Assembly (NCBI GenBank): GCA_963698405.1
Contig: CAVOQT010000006.1
Location: 1-64,000, forward strand
Length of the DNA stretch: 64,000 nt
DNA from: SHZI01 sp963698405
Lineage (GTDB): Bacteria; Pseudomonadota; Gammaproteobacteria; Steroidobacterales; GCA-2729495
Direction of reading: 5' to 3'
This document shows, piece after piece, positions 29,058-39,307 of the stretch. Both the position numbers and the translations under genes were made by a program. The notes below the pieces were generated by a model. The model was given only the letters and a program-made list of their open reading frames with translations. It was not told the DNA's origin and did not search any database. Numbering within the stretch: position 1 is the first letter of the stretch; every line of letters starts with the position of its first letter.

Positions 29058-31660
29058 CAGTGTTTCCTCCCCTTGCCCGGCTTGGCTATTTCATCCACCA
29101 GGTCATAGACCGAGCCACCCTTCTTCAGGTGCTCTGGCCAGTCCGGCAGTTTGGTGATCTTGATCTTGCACACCGTTTCCGGCTGGCCGGTCACACCATC
29201 GGTATTCTTGAGGTCATAGGGCAGCAGATCGTTGAAGTGCCCGCCGGCATGCTTGATGCCTTTCGACTGGGTCTTGGCCCGCGACAGTGCATTGGACACA
29301 CCGAGGGTATCGGGATGCCAGCCTTCGGAGACACCGATACGGCCGTAAATCTTGCCGTACGGCGACTCGACCCTGACGATATCCAGCGCCTTCAGACCCT
29401 GCTTTTCAGCCGTCTTCGGATTCAGCATGAGCGCGATATGCACCGGATCCCGGTACACGATGTCCTGAATCCACGGGTTGCTCAGACTCTCACCGAAGTT
29501 GATCTGGATATCCTTGAAGAATATGCCGTAGAGATCGTACTCCGCAGGCTCGTTGTGCACCGGGTCCAGCCGGGCCGTCGGCAGCGGCTGATAGTCCTCC
29601 CAGGCCCATTCATGCCGGAAGGGCACCTTGGCTGCCTCCATCTTCTGCATGCAGGTCGTCGCGCACACTCACCATGTCCTCGATGTAGAAGTGCAGGCGC
29701 ATGCCCTCCCAGGGCCGGTACCACTTGTCGAGGCGCCGCTCGGTCACCGCATGACCGTGCTCGACGTACCAGTCCAGATCCTTGCCGTTCCAGAGCAGAC
29801 CCTTGCGGCGGGCGATCTCCTTGTCGGTGTACTTGATGCCCGGCTCGAGCTTCAGCTCGGGCTTCTGCACGAAGCCGAGCGCGAAGTTCATCACTTCGTT
29901 GTAGCTGTCGAGCACGCCGATACGCTCCGCCAGCTCGGAGAAGATCTCCTCCTCGCTCTTGGTGTCGTAGAGCGGCTCCACCGCCGGCTGCCGCATGCAC
30001 ATGCCTTCGGTGTGCGGCGGCTCGATCATGGTCATGTTCCATGTTTCGAACACGTCGTTGGACGGCAGGATCACATCGGCCCACTGCGTCGTCTCGGTGG
30101 GGATCAGGTCCGATACTGCGATGAACTTCATGCTCTTCATGAACTCGAACCACTTCTCGCGCGGACCCTGCATGGCCCAGATCGGATTGGAGTGGCAGAC
30201 GATCATGGTGTCGGGACGGAACTCGACGCCGATACTTCTCCGGATTGAGAAAGACTTCCAGATTCAGGTGCGGCGGATGTACGCCGACCGGGAAGTAGTC
30301 CATCAGGTGAAAGGTCTGCGGCGGATAGGCAAACGGCGGCACCGGGCCGAGCTGATGCGGATTCGGCTTGATCATGCCGTTCTCGCCGGGCTCGATATGG
30401 CTGTGATCGACCCACTGGTCGTCCAGCGTCACACCGATGTGCCCGCCCGGCGCATCGATGCAGCCGAGCAGGAAGTTCACCATCTTGAAGGCATGATTGG
30501 TCTGGAAACCGAGCTTGTGGCCCTGCGCGCCGCGATAGTAGTTGTAGGCGGCGGGCCGCAGCGGCATCACGCGGCCATCGATCTCGATCTTCGCATCGGT
30601 GGCAATGCCGGCCGCGTCGTACATCTCCTTCGCCATCCGCCGCACGGTAGCGGGCGGTATGGTCGTGACCTTCTCCATCGCTTCCGGTGAGCAGTCGGCG
30701 AGGATGTCCCTGAAGCGCTGGAAAGCCGGCTTGCAGGGCTTGCCGTCGACCGTGAAGGCACCTTCCAGGGCCAGCTTGCCGATGGTCGGATCGTCCCAGA
30801 GCCTGGCGCAATTGTCGACGCGTGTCCCAGACGTAGATCTTGCCCTCGGCGTTGCGGATGAAGTAACCGTCATCGCCGACCAGATAGGGCGCGTTGGTGT
30901 CCTTGCGCAGCGACTTGTAGTCGCACCAGCCCTCGCTGACCATCACATGGCACATGCTCAGGGCAAACTGCCGGTCGGTGGCCGGACGGATCGGCACCCA
31001 CTCTTCGGACTTGGCAGCAGAAATCGAGAAACGCGGCTCGACCGTCACGCAGCGCATGCCGCGCATACGCGCATCAGCGACCCAGGCCGACTGTGCCGCC
31101 GCATGCAGGTGCGAGGAGAAGCCGTCGCCGGTGCCGTCATTCAGCCAGTAGTTGCAGTACTTGGCATCGTTGGCCGCCGCAAAGGCCGAATGCACATAGC
31201 CGTTGATCGGGTGATAGGCGCCGCCGCACATCGTGCCGCCGGACTGGAAGAAGTTGAAATTGCCGAAAGCCAGCGGCCAGACCCAGATGTTCATTTTCTG
31301 GAAATCTTCCAGCGACGGGATGATGCGGCGCGGATCGGTCTGCAGGCAGTCCTTGAGCTTGTCGGCCACCAGCGTCAGCGCTTCATCCCAGCTGATCGGC
31401 ACCCACTTCGGGTCGATGTTCGGCCCCTTCTCGGGATTGGTCCGTTTCAGCGGCTGCGTGAAGCGGTTGGGATCGTAGTGCCGCATGATCGCGGAATTGC
31501 CCTTCGGGCAGAGCTTGCCGCGGTTGGAGGGATTGGTGGGATCGCCCTCGACCTTGTTGATGACACCGTCGTCGGTGACATGGATGAGGTTGGTGCAGGA
31601 GTGCAGGCACATCTTGCAGGTGGATCGCACCCAGCGACCGGGCTTGATGGAGTTGTGCAC
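29057..31660 (-). CDS. Molybdopterin oxidoreductase, catalytic subunit
   Basis: About 867 residues with breaks near 30825, 30235 and 29660. The N-terminal [4Fe-4S] site is C15-x2-C18-x3-C22-x28-C51, and GGTMCGG offers Cys145 as a likely Mo ligand. Conserved blocks include MVNFLLGCIDAPGGH, DLIPTETTQWADVILP and the C-terminal MGD-binding stretch. It belongs to the DMSO-reductase superfamily, near the PhsA/PsrA/TtrA and phenol-hydroxylase-type branches. No twin-arginine signal is seen, so a cytoplasmic orientation is likely. The GTG start is tentative: an ATG about 22 bases upstream (31680-31682) in another frame could be the real start. Partners are ferredoxin, NrfD and FdhD. Substrate unknown. 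Confidence 0.82.
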
Positions 31661-31971
31661 TGCGTCTGGGAGAAGCGGCCATTGCTAACCCTCGTATATC
31701 AACCGACGGTGGGCCAATCCGGCCCGCAGGGCCGGAGCATCATGGATGGCCCGATCATAGCACCGGCCTGCCGGGACGACTATCCCCGGCCCGCAGCATA
31801 GAGGCCCGATTCCGCAGGACTGCGTTTTCGGAACGCCGCTTCTGCCAAGCCGCTGCTCGAAGCGCCGAGCCAGCCCGGGGGCGTTGGGCTACATTCGCAT
31901 GACTTGACTGTTGCCCGCTCCAGTCCGTGCTGTTTCTGACTGCTTTCCGGCCCATCTCTGGACGTTAAAAC
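31661..31971. other. Divergent intergenic region
   Basis: About 310 bases between the minus-strand molybdoenzyme operon and the plus-strand catabolic operon. It must hold promoters for both. I find no convincing palindrome, terminator or small gene. Confidence 0.4.
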
Positions 31972-32969
31972 ATGCAGGAAATCCGGTCGGTCTGTGTCGT
32001 CGGCGCCGGCGCCATCGGCAGCCTGTTTGCCGGACATCTCGGAACGCAGGTCGCGCAGATCAAAGTGCTGACGCGCCGCAAGGAACATGCTGCACAGCTG
32101 AATGCCAGAGGCTTGAAGGTCGCGGCAAGTCAACACTGCAGGCCAGTATCCAGGCCGCCACTGATCCGGCCGAGCTCGGTGATGTCGATCTGGTGATCAT
32201 CGCCACCAAGGCAACTGCCGTAGAAGCCAGCGCAAAGGCGATCGCTGGTCACTTCCCGTCGGCCACGGTGATGACCGTACAGAACGGGCTTGGCTGCGAG
32301 GACGTGGTGGCCCGTCACGGCAACTGGCCGATCATCTCGGCAGTCACCTTCATGAGCGGCGTCCGCCATTCGGACACCGAGGTGGAGTACGAACTCGATA
32401 CCGCAACCTGGATGGGCCCGTGGGCCGACGGCAGGCCGAGTTACGCCGATGTGCAGCAGGTCGCCGCGCTGATCGAGCGCTCGGGGCTCAAGGCCAAGGC
32501 CTTTCCCGATCTGCTGCCGGCACAGTGGTCGAAGCTGCTGTTCAACTCCTCGTGAACAGCATCGGCGCGCTCACTGATCTGCCGCATGTACAGGCTTTTG
32601 CGAAACGCGATGAGCCTCACCGATCTCGGTCATCTGGTGCTACGCCATGATGGAAGAAGGCCGGCAGGTCGCGAGCTGCACTCGGCATCGAGCTGTACCG
32701 GGATCCGTGGGCGATGAACGTCGAGGCCGTCAGCCACGGGCAGACGGGCGACGACGAGTACGCCCACGTCTTCTCCATGCTCGAGGACATTCGCGCGCGA
32801 ACGGGCTCACGGAGGTGGACTGGCTGACTGGCGCCGTGGTGCGCGAAGCGCAGCGGCTGGGCATCCCGGCACCGATTCACGAAACCCTGTACCGCCTGGT
32901 CAAGGCACGGGAAACAAGCTGGCAACGCCGGCCAGTCAACGGGAAATTGCACACGGGAGTCCGGCATGA
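31972..32969 (+). CDS. Ketopantoate reductase (PanE/ApbA)-family protein 1
   Basis: About 330 residues over several breaks (about 32130, 32550, 32610, 32700 and 32800; the exact end is uncertain). The N-terminal Rossmann motif VCVVGAGAIGSLFAGHL binds NADPH. Then come VDLVIIATKATAVEAS, TVQNGLGCEDVVARHG and the C-terminal helical part SKLLFNSS(x)VNSIGAL, the usual KxxxN..N..AL block of the ketopantoate reductase family. The setting in a catabolic operon, with a second copy directly after it, suggests reduction or oxidation of a 2-keto/2-hydroxy acid intermediate rather than pantothenate synthesis. Confidence 0.72.
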
Positions 32970-33889
32970 AAGTCTGTATCGTCGGCTGCGGCGCCATCGG
33001 CAGCCTGTTCGCCGCACATCTGGCCACACTCGAGGATGTCGAGGTGTGGGCCTATGACCTCGACAAGGCGCACGTCGATGCCATCAATGCGGGCGGCCTG
33101 CGGCTGTCCGGCAAGAGCACGCTCCACTCGCAGCCGAAGGCCAGCAGCGATCGCTGCCGCAATTCCGCCCTGTGATTTCGGCATCGTGGCCACCAAGTCG
33201 CTGCACACGCGCCCGGCGATGGCAGCGACCGCAGCGATCTTCCGCAACGGCGCCGTCTGCTCGGTGCAGAACGGCGTCGGCAACGAGGAGATCATTGCCG
33301 AGTACGCACCGCGCGTGATGCGCGGCACCACCTTCCCGGCCGGGCGCATCGTCGAGCCGGGGCACGTGCAGCAGGATACCGGCGGCAAGACCTGGATCGG
33401 GCCCTTTGAGCCGAAGCCGGCCAGCATGGCTGAGGTCACTGCACTGGCCGCACGGCTTAGCGCAGTCCGGCATGGAAACGCTGGCCATGGAAGACGCGCG
33501 CGGCGCGCAGTGGACCAAGCTGATCTTCAACGCCGCCACCAATCCCATCGGCGCGCTCACCGGACTGCCGCATGGCGTGGCCTGCGACCAGACAGCGCGT
33601 GCGGGAACTCATCTCCGGCCTCGCAGCCGAGGGCGTGGCAGTCGCCAAAGCGCTCGGCATCACGCCGGACAGCGATCCCGAGAAACTCATCGATCACGCC
33701 CGCGAGGTCGCCTATCTGCACAAGGCCAGCATGCTGCAGGACGCGCTCGCCCACCGGCGCACTGAGATCGCGGCACTGAATGGCGGCATCGTGCAGTTCG
33801 GCGAGCAGACCGGCGTGCCGACGCCGCTGAACCGCGCGATCTGGGCGCTGATCGAAGGCATGGAACATTCCTGGACCCGCAAGGACTGA
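32966..33889 (+). CDS. Ketopantoate reductase (PanE/ApbA)-family protein 2
   Basis: About 307 residues with breaks near 33145, 33460 and 33585. Motifs are VCIVGCGAIGSLFAAHLA (NADPH site), FGIVATKSLHTRP, CSVQNGVGNEEIIAEY and TKLIFNAATNPIGALTGLP, with the catalytic-lysine and Asn pattern of the family. The C-terminal helical domain is intact (IRELI-type helix to EGMEHSWTRKD). It overlaps the end of copy 1 and is followed by the M24 gene after 17 bases. The pair may be paralogues with different substrates or form a heteromer. Confidence 0.75.
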
Positions 33890-33906
33890 ACGGCAAGGAA
33901 CCGCAC

Positions 33907-35064
33907 ATGAGCACACAGAATCCGTTTCAGCCCAGCGCAACCGAGATCGCGCGTCGCTACGCGAACACGCGCAAGGCGATGGCCGCGGCCGGACTCGATG
34001 CCCTGATCGTCAGCGGCAGCGAGTACCGCGGTTTCGAAGGTGCCGTGCGCTACATGTGCGGCTTCCACATCCTGCACCGCTACGCCTACGTGGTAGTGCC
34101 GATGAAGGGCGACCCGATCTTCGTAACGCCGCGCGAAGCCACCTGGGTCGGCGATCACAGCCCAGTCCTTCGTCAGAGCAGGCCGCCAAGCCGCCTCACT
34201 GCGGTGAATGGCTGGCCGCGCATTGCCGCGAGCAGGGCTGGAAGCGCGTCGGCGTCTACGGGCTGGAGTACATCATGTCGGTGCGCGACTACCGCGCCCT
34301 GGCCGATGCGCGACCTCGAACTGGTCGATTTCGATGTGGCCTTCGATCATTCGCGGGCACAGAAGAGCGAGGAGGAAATGGTCTCGGTCGCGACTCCATG
34401 GCGATCAACAAGGCCGGTGTGCTGGCCGTCATCCAGGCCTACAAGGCCGGCAAGACCGAAGCGGAACTGATGGGCGTTGCCGAACAGACTTTTCGTGATC
34501 CCGGGGCACGGCACGCAACACCATGGACATGGTGCTGATCGGGCCGAACGGCAGCCTGCGGCCGCAGATGGTTTTTGCCGATCCGCAACGCCGGTGCAGG
34601 ACAGCGATGCGCTGATGTACGGCCTGGAGGTGTCGGGCCAGGGCGGACACTGGGTCGAGTTCTCGCGACTGCTGGCACCCAAAGGCGTCAGCAACATCAC
34701 CCGCCAGTTGCTGGATGCCTATGCCGAGTTCCACGAACTGGCAAAGACGCACATGAAGGTCGGCGCCTCCGCCGAGGATGTGCATCGCAAGTGCATCAAG
34801 CCCTTCGAGGGCAAGGGCTGGCGGCTCGGCCATGTCTGCGGGCACTCGATCGGCATGACCATGATCGAGCACCCGCGCATCGGCGAAGGTGCCGAGTTCG
34901 CACTGGTGGAAAACATGGTGTGCTCGATGCACCCGCACGTCATGACCGAAGACCGCAGCGCCTGCCTGTATTTCCAGGAAACCTTCCGGGTCGGCAAGAA
35001 TGGCGGCGAACCGCTGTCCGGCGTGCCGGTGAAGTACTACACGGGTGGCGAAGCCAATTTATAA
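33907..35064 (+). CDS. M24-family pita-bread protein with altered metal ligands
   Basis: About 386 residues with several breaks between 34160 and 34600. The N-terminal creatinase-type domain reads ARRYANTRKAMAAAGLDALIV. The C-terminal pita-bread domain keeps GHVCGHSIGMTMIEHP. The five canonical metal ligands (D, D, H, E, E) appear changed: YGLEVSGQGGHWVEFSR has Glu in both Asp positions, CSMHPHV replaces the Glu-Pro motif and YFQETFRV has Gln for Glu. Such loss is seen in creatinase, which cleaves a C-N bond without metal. A non-peptidase hydrolase or lyase is therefore more likely than an aminopeptidase. The alignment is by eye. Confidence 0.7.
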
Positions 35065-35100
35065 GCAATCCGCTGACAGCAGAATCCCAGGAGCAGAACG

Positions 35101-36186
35101 ATGAGCAACACACAACCGAAGGTCGGCGTGATCTTCAAGTCCTACGAACCGATGTCGTCGATCCAGAAGTACGCGGCGCAAACCGAAGCCTCCGGTTACA
35201 ACGGCGGCTTCTGGATTGCCGAGGCCTATCACTGGTTCCGCAAGTACGGCCACGAGGCGCGCGGCTGCTTTGCAACGCTGGCGGCAGCAACCATGGCCAC
35301 AAAGAAGATTCCGATCGGTCTCGGCATCACGTCGCCGTACATGCGCCACCCGACCGTACAGGCCTCGGAGTGCGTGGGCATCGATGACCTGTCCGGCGGA
35401 CGCTTCATCATGGGCCTCGGCGCCGGCAAGGTCGGCACCGAATACCTCGACATGGACATGAAGAAATTCTCACCGGTAAAGACCCACCGCGAGTGCACCG
35501 ACATGATCCGCGGCATCACCAGCGGCAAGGCTTTTGCCTACGACGGCGAGCTGTTCAAGTGCGACATGCCGGCCATCGATCGCAAGGGCCGCGGCCTGCG
35601 CACGGAGATCCCCGTCTACCTCGGCGCCACCGGCCCGCTGATGCAGAAGCTTGCCGGCGAGATATCGGACGGCCTGCTGCTGCCCGGCCTGACCTCCCCC
35701 GGCTTCACCCGCTATGCACGCAAGAACTGCGCAGGCGGGCGCAGCGGCCCACGGCCGCACACTGCCGGCTGATTTCCCGGTCGGCGGCGTGATCCTCGCG
35801 GCGTGCTCGAAGAGACGGCAAGAAGGCCAAGGACGCCACGCGCAGCTACACCGGCACCTACATCATCAACAAGCTGCGCAACATCAAGAACGACGTGATC
35901 CTCAGCACCTCCGGCCTGCGGCGACGAGACCTGGGCACCGTTCCGCAAGGCCATCGCCGACGGCACCGAAGACAACGTCACCCACCTCGTGACCGACGCC
36001 ATGCAACGCGCCTTCACCTGCATCTCCGGCACGCCGGAAGAGTGCCTGGAAATCACCCAGGAACTGGTGGATGCCGGCCTCAACCTGCCGCTGCTCGAAG
36101 TGGTCGGCGCGAGTGAAGCCGACAATCTGGAAACCATCCGGCTGTTCGGTGAGCAGGTGCTGGCCAAACTGAAACCGGGAGCCTGA
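35101..36186 (+). CDS. Luciferase-like (LLM class) flavin-dependent oxidoreductase
   Basis: About 361 residues with breaks near 35730, 35805 and 35930. The TIM-barrel opening VGVIFKSYEPMSSIQKYAAQ, then IPIGLGITSPYMRHP, SGGRFIMGLGAGKV and VYLGATGPLMQKLAGEISDG are typical of the luciferase/F420-dependent methylene-H4MPT-reductase-like family. Members act as FMN monooxygenases or F420 oxidoreductases; the cofactor cannot be told here. It ends with the usual EVVGASEADN region. FAH follows after 5 bases, so co-translation is likely. Confidence 0.78.
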
Positions 36187-36191
36187 ACATC

Positions 36192-37157
36192 ATGCAACTC
36201 GCAAGCTTCAAAATCGCCAACGGCGGGCGCAAGACGATCGGCGCCTGGGTCAGCCACTGCTACATCGACCTGCATGCACTGACCGGCGGGCAACTGCCGG
36301 CAGACATGCTCACCTTCCTGCAGCTCGGCGACACCGGGATGCATGCGGCGCGCGCCGCCCTCAAACAGCTGGATGCGAAACTGGATCCGACCGGGCTGAG
36401 CAAGCTGCGTGGCCCCGGCGGCGATCGCTATGCCTACGCGCCGGCGGAAATCGTGCTCGCCGCACCAGTACCACGACCGGGCAAGATCATGCACACCTCC
36501 TGCAACTTCACCGCACACCTGAGCGAGCTGACCACCTGGCAGGAACCCGAGTGGCAGTCGCATAACTGGAAGGATTTCCACTTCGAGCATCCGACCGGCT
36601 TTCTGGAAGCGCCCTCCTCGGTGGTCGCCTCCGGCGCGAAAGTGCCGGTACCGCACTTCACCAAGCAGCTCGACTACGAGATCGAGATCGCCATCATCAT
36701 CGGCAAGCCGGCCTTCCGCGTATCGATCGCCGATGCCATGGAGTACGTGGCCGGCTACACGATCTTCAACGATCTGTCGGCCCGCGACATCCAGGCGCGC
36801 GAGCATTCCAACAAGGTGATCCTGCTCGGCAAGAGCTTCAATGGCTCCTGCCCCTTCGGGCCACATCTGGTGACGCCCGATGAACTCGGCGATCCGCACA
36901 AGCTCGCCATGCAGCTGAAGGTGAACGGCGTGGTGCGTCAGGATTCGAACACCTCGCAGATGCACTACAAGACCGCCGAACTCGTCTCCTGGTGGTCCAA
37001 CACCACGCTGGAGCCCGGCGACATCATCACCAGCGGCAGCCCGCCGGGCGTCGCCGCCGGCATGGCGGTGCCGGAGTGGCTGAAACCCGGCGACCTGGTG
37101 GAAGCCAACATCGAGAAGCTCGGCACCCTGACCACGCACATCGTGGCGGGCGACTGA
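36192..37157 (+). CDS. Fumarylacetoacetate hydrolase (FAH)-family protein
   Basis: An intact 321-residue protein. The FAH-fold metal site is visible as LDYEIEIAIIIGKPA (the E-x-E ligands) and YTIFNDLSARDIQ, with GKSFNGSCPFGPHLV and the C-terminal GDIITSGSPPGV loop. The family hydrolyses C-C bonds of 1,3-diketo acids, or decarboxylates/isomerises ring-cleavage products of aromatic catabolism. A role late in the pathway encoded by this operon is inferred. Codon use and GC match its neighbours. Confidence 0.88.
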   Translation: MQLASFKIANGGRKTIGAWVSHCYIDLHALTGGQLPADMLTFLQLGDTGMHAARAALKQLDAKLDPTGLSKLRGPGGDRYAYAPAEIVLAAPVPRPGKIMHTSCNFTAHLSELTTWQEPEWQSHNWKDFHFEHPTGFLEAPSSVVASGAKVPVPHFTKQLDYEIEIAIIIGKPAFRVSIADAMEYVAGYTIFNDLSARDIQAREHSNKVILLGKSFNGSCPFGPHLVTPDELGDPHKLAMQLKVNGVVRQDSNTSQMHYKTAELVSWWSNTTLEPGDIITSGSPPGVAAGMAVPEWLKPGDLVEANIEKLGTLTTHIVAGD

Positions 37158-37192
37158 GCCGGTTGATCACAGAAAAACAGGGTGGTGCCAGC

Positions 37193-38465
37193 ATGAGCAA
37201 CAAAACCGATCAGCATCTCGTCACGCGTGCCATCGAGCAGATCGACCGCGACCGGTTGGTCGACCTGGTCGTGCAACTGGTCAACGTGCCGAGCCCGACC
37301 GGCAGCGAAGGCGACATGGGCCGCGCGCTGCACGAAGTCCTGCGTGGCGCCAACTTCCGCTCCACCCTGCAGCCGATCGGTGATCAGCGCTACAACGCCG
37401 TCGGCATCCTGGAAGGCGTGGGCCGCGGCAAGAGCCTGATGTTCAACGGCCACCTCGATACCTCCTTCGGCCCCGAACAGGCGCAGCCGCGGCATCGGTT
37501 ACCGCTGCGAAGGCACGGTGGTGGATGACGAATGGATCTACGGCATGGGCTCTTTCAACATGAAGAGCGCGCTGGCCACCTACGTGGTGGCCAGCGAAGC
37601 GATCCAGGCAGCCGGCATCAAGCTGGCCGGCGACGTGGTCATCGCCGGGGTCTGCGGCGAGATCGAAAAGGCGCCGGTCAACGATTTCGATGGCCCCAGC
37701 TTTCAGGGCTACGGCGTGGGCACCAAGTACGCGATCACGCACGGCGCAGTAGCCGACTACTGCATCCTCGGCGAACCGACCAACATGATGCTGATTCCGC
37801 GCCACTGCGGTACCACCTGGCTGAAGATCAAGGTGCCGGGCATCCTGATTCACACGGCCTGGTCGAAGCCCGAGCAGAATGCGATCAGCAACGCCACGCT
37901 GGTGCTCGATGCCCTGCACAAGTGGATGCCGGAGTACATCGAACGCAATGCCCTGGGCGATTTCCGGCCCAAGGTGAACATCGCCGCCATCGAAGGCGGC
38001 TGGCCGTGGCGCGGCGCGCGGACGCCCGACGACTGCTGCATCTATCTGGATGTGCGCACCCTGCCGGATGTACTGCCCGTGCAGGCCTATCACGAAGTCC
38101 GTCAGCTGATCCGCGACGTGGTGAGCAAACACCCGGCGCTGGAAGGCACCACGGTGGACATCTACGTCTCGGCACCGGGCACCTCGATCCCGGACGACCA
38201 TGCATTGATAAAGACCATCGTCGGCGCTCACACTGAGCAGCTCGGCAAGCCGCCCGAGTTCGGCACTGAAACCTGGTACAGCGATGCTGCCCACATGAAC
38301 CGCTACGGCATTCCCACCGTCAACTACGGCTCGGCCGGACGGCTGCGCAGCGGCGGCGGCGGCTTCTCGACGCATCAGGGCGAGCATGTACACATCGGCG
38401 ACATGGTGGACATCACGCGGATCTATGTACGCTGCATCCTCGAAATCTGTGGAGTCGCGGCCTGA
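37193..38465 (+). CDS. M20-family amidohydrolase-like protein lacking the bridging Asp
   Basis: About 423 residues with one break near 37490. Family landmarks are SLMFNGHLDTSFG (first His/Asp pair), GEIEKAP (acidic catalytic segment), YCILGEPTNMM and STHQGEHVH (last metal His). At the position of the metal-bridging Asp, normally G-x-G-x-x-D-M-K, the sequence reads GMGSFNMKSA, with Asn encoded by AAC. ArgE/DapE-type enzymes cleave N-acyl amino acids with two zinc ions; this change should weaken one site. It sits between FAH and cyclase genes in a catabolic operon. Substrate unknown. Confidence 0.75.
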
Positions 38466-38477
38466 CGGCCGAACAGC

Positions 38478-39288
38478 ATGAGCACACCAGCACTGCACGA
38501 ACTGCTTGCCAAAGCGCGCGTCTATGACCTCGGCCAGGCGTACTGGCCCGGCATGCCGGTGCATCCCTTCGACCCGCCCTTCCAGTTCTACCTGTACCGC
38601 TACCACGAGTACGTGGAGAAGGATCTGGGCAAGATCGAGCCGGGGTTCGGCGATGCGATCAGCCTGCTGATCACCTCCATGCATTCCGGCACGCACTTCG
38701 ACGTACCGGTACACATGTCGCAGGACTACAAGGTACAGGGCATCGATATCCGCCCCTACCAGCGCGACATCGGCTTCGTGGACCTGCCCGAACCGCTGCA
38801 CAGCATGGAGAAGGTGCCGCCGCTGGTGCTGCCCGCCACGCTGTTCGACATCCCGGCCGTACTCGGCATGGAGGTACTGCCCGAGCGCTACTCGATCACC
38901 GTTGCCGACATGGAGGCGGCCGCCGAGCGGCAGAAGATCAGCATCGCATGCCGGTTCCTGTGTGCTGGTACGCACCGGTTACGCACGCTACTTCGAGACC
39001 GACCGCGACACCTATCTCTACAAGTGGGCCGGCCTCTCGCCGGAAGCGGTGAGCTGGATCGCCGCACGCAAACCGCGGCTGGTGGGCACCGACAACCTGT
39101 CCATCGGCGTACCCAATCTCTTCGACGCCCATCGTCAGCTGATGATCGAGAACGGCATCTACGTGATGAAGAGCCTGACGCTCGAAGCACTGGCAGCCGA
39201 CCACCAGTCCGTGTCGACGGTGGTGGTGCTGCCACTCAAGATCAAGGGCGGCGAAGCCTCGCTGGTGCGCCCCATCGCGCTGGCCTGA
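38478..39288 (+). CDS. Cyclase-family (KynB-like) metal hydrolase
   Basis: About 270 residues with a break near 38955. The family metal motif HSGTHFDVPVH is clear, preceded by YDLGQAYWPGMPVHP and followed after the break by VRTGYARYF and the PRLVGTDNLSIGVPN segment. The cyclase family (PF04199) contains kynurenine formamidase and isatin hydrolase, which hydrolyse amide or lactam bonds using Zn or Mn. The presence of an M20 gene just upstream suggests successive C-N bond cleavages. It is 12 bases after the M20 stop. Confidence 0.82.
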
Positions 39289-39307
39289 ACCGACACAAGG
39301 GACCGAC

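Noticed and set aside
29057..31660. Assignment of the molybdoenzyme as a periplasmic thiosulfate, tetrathionate or arsenate reductase
   Set aside because: The absence of a Tat signal and the fdhD neighbour do not support a specific periplasmic reductase; only the superfamily is safe.
35712..38975. Two long minus-strand frames (475 and 510 codons) opposite FAH and M20/cyclase
   Set aside because: Antisense shadows of genes with clear catalytic motifs; their composition is that of reversed GC-rich codons.
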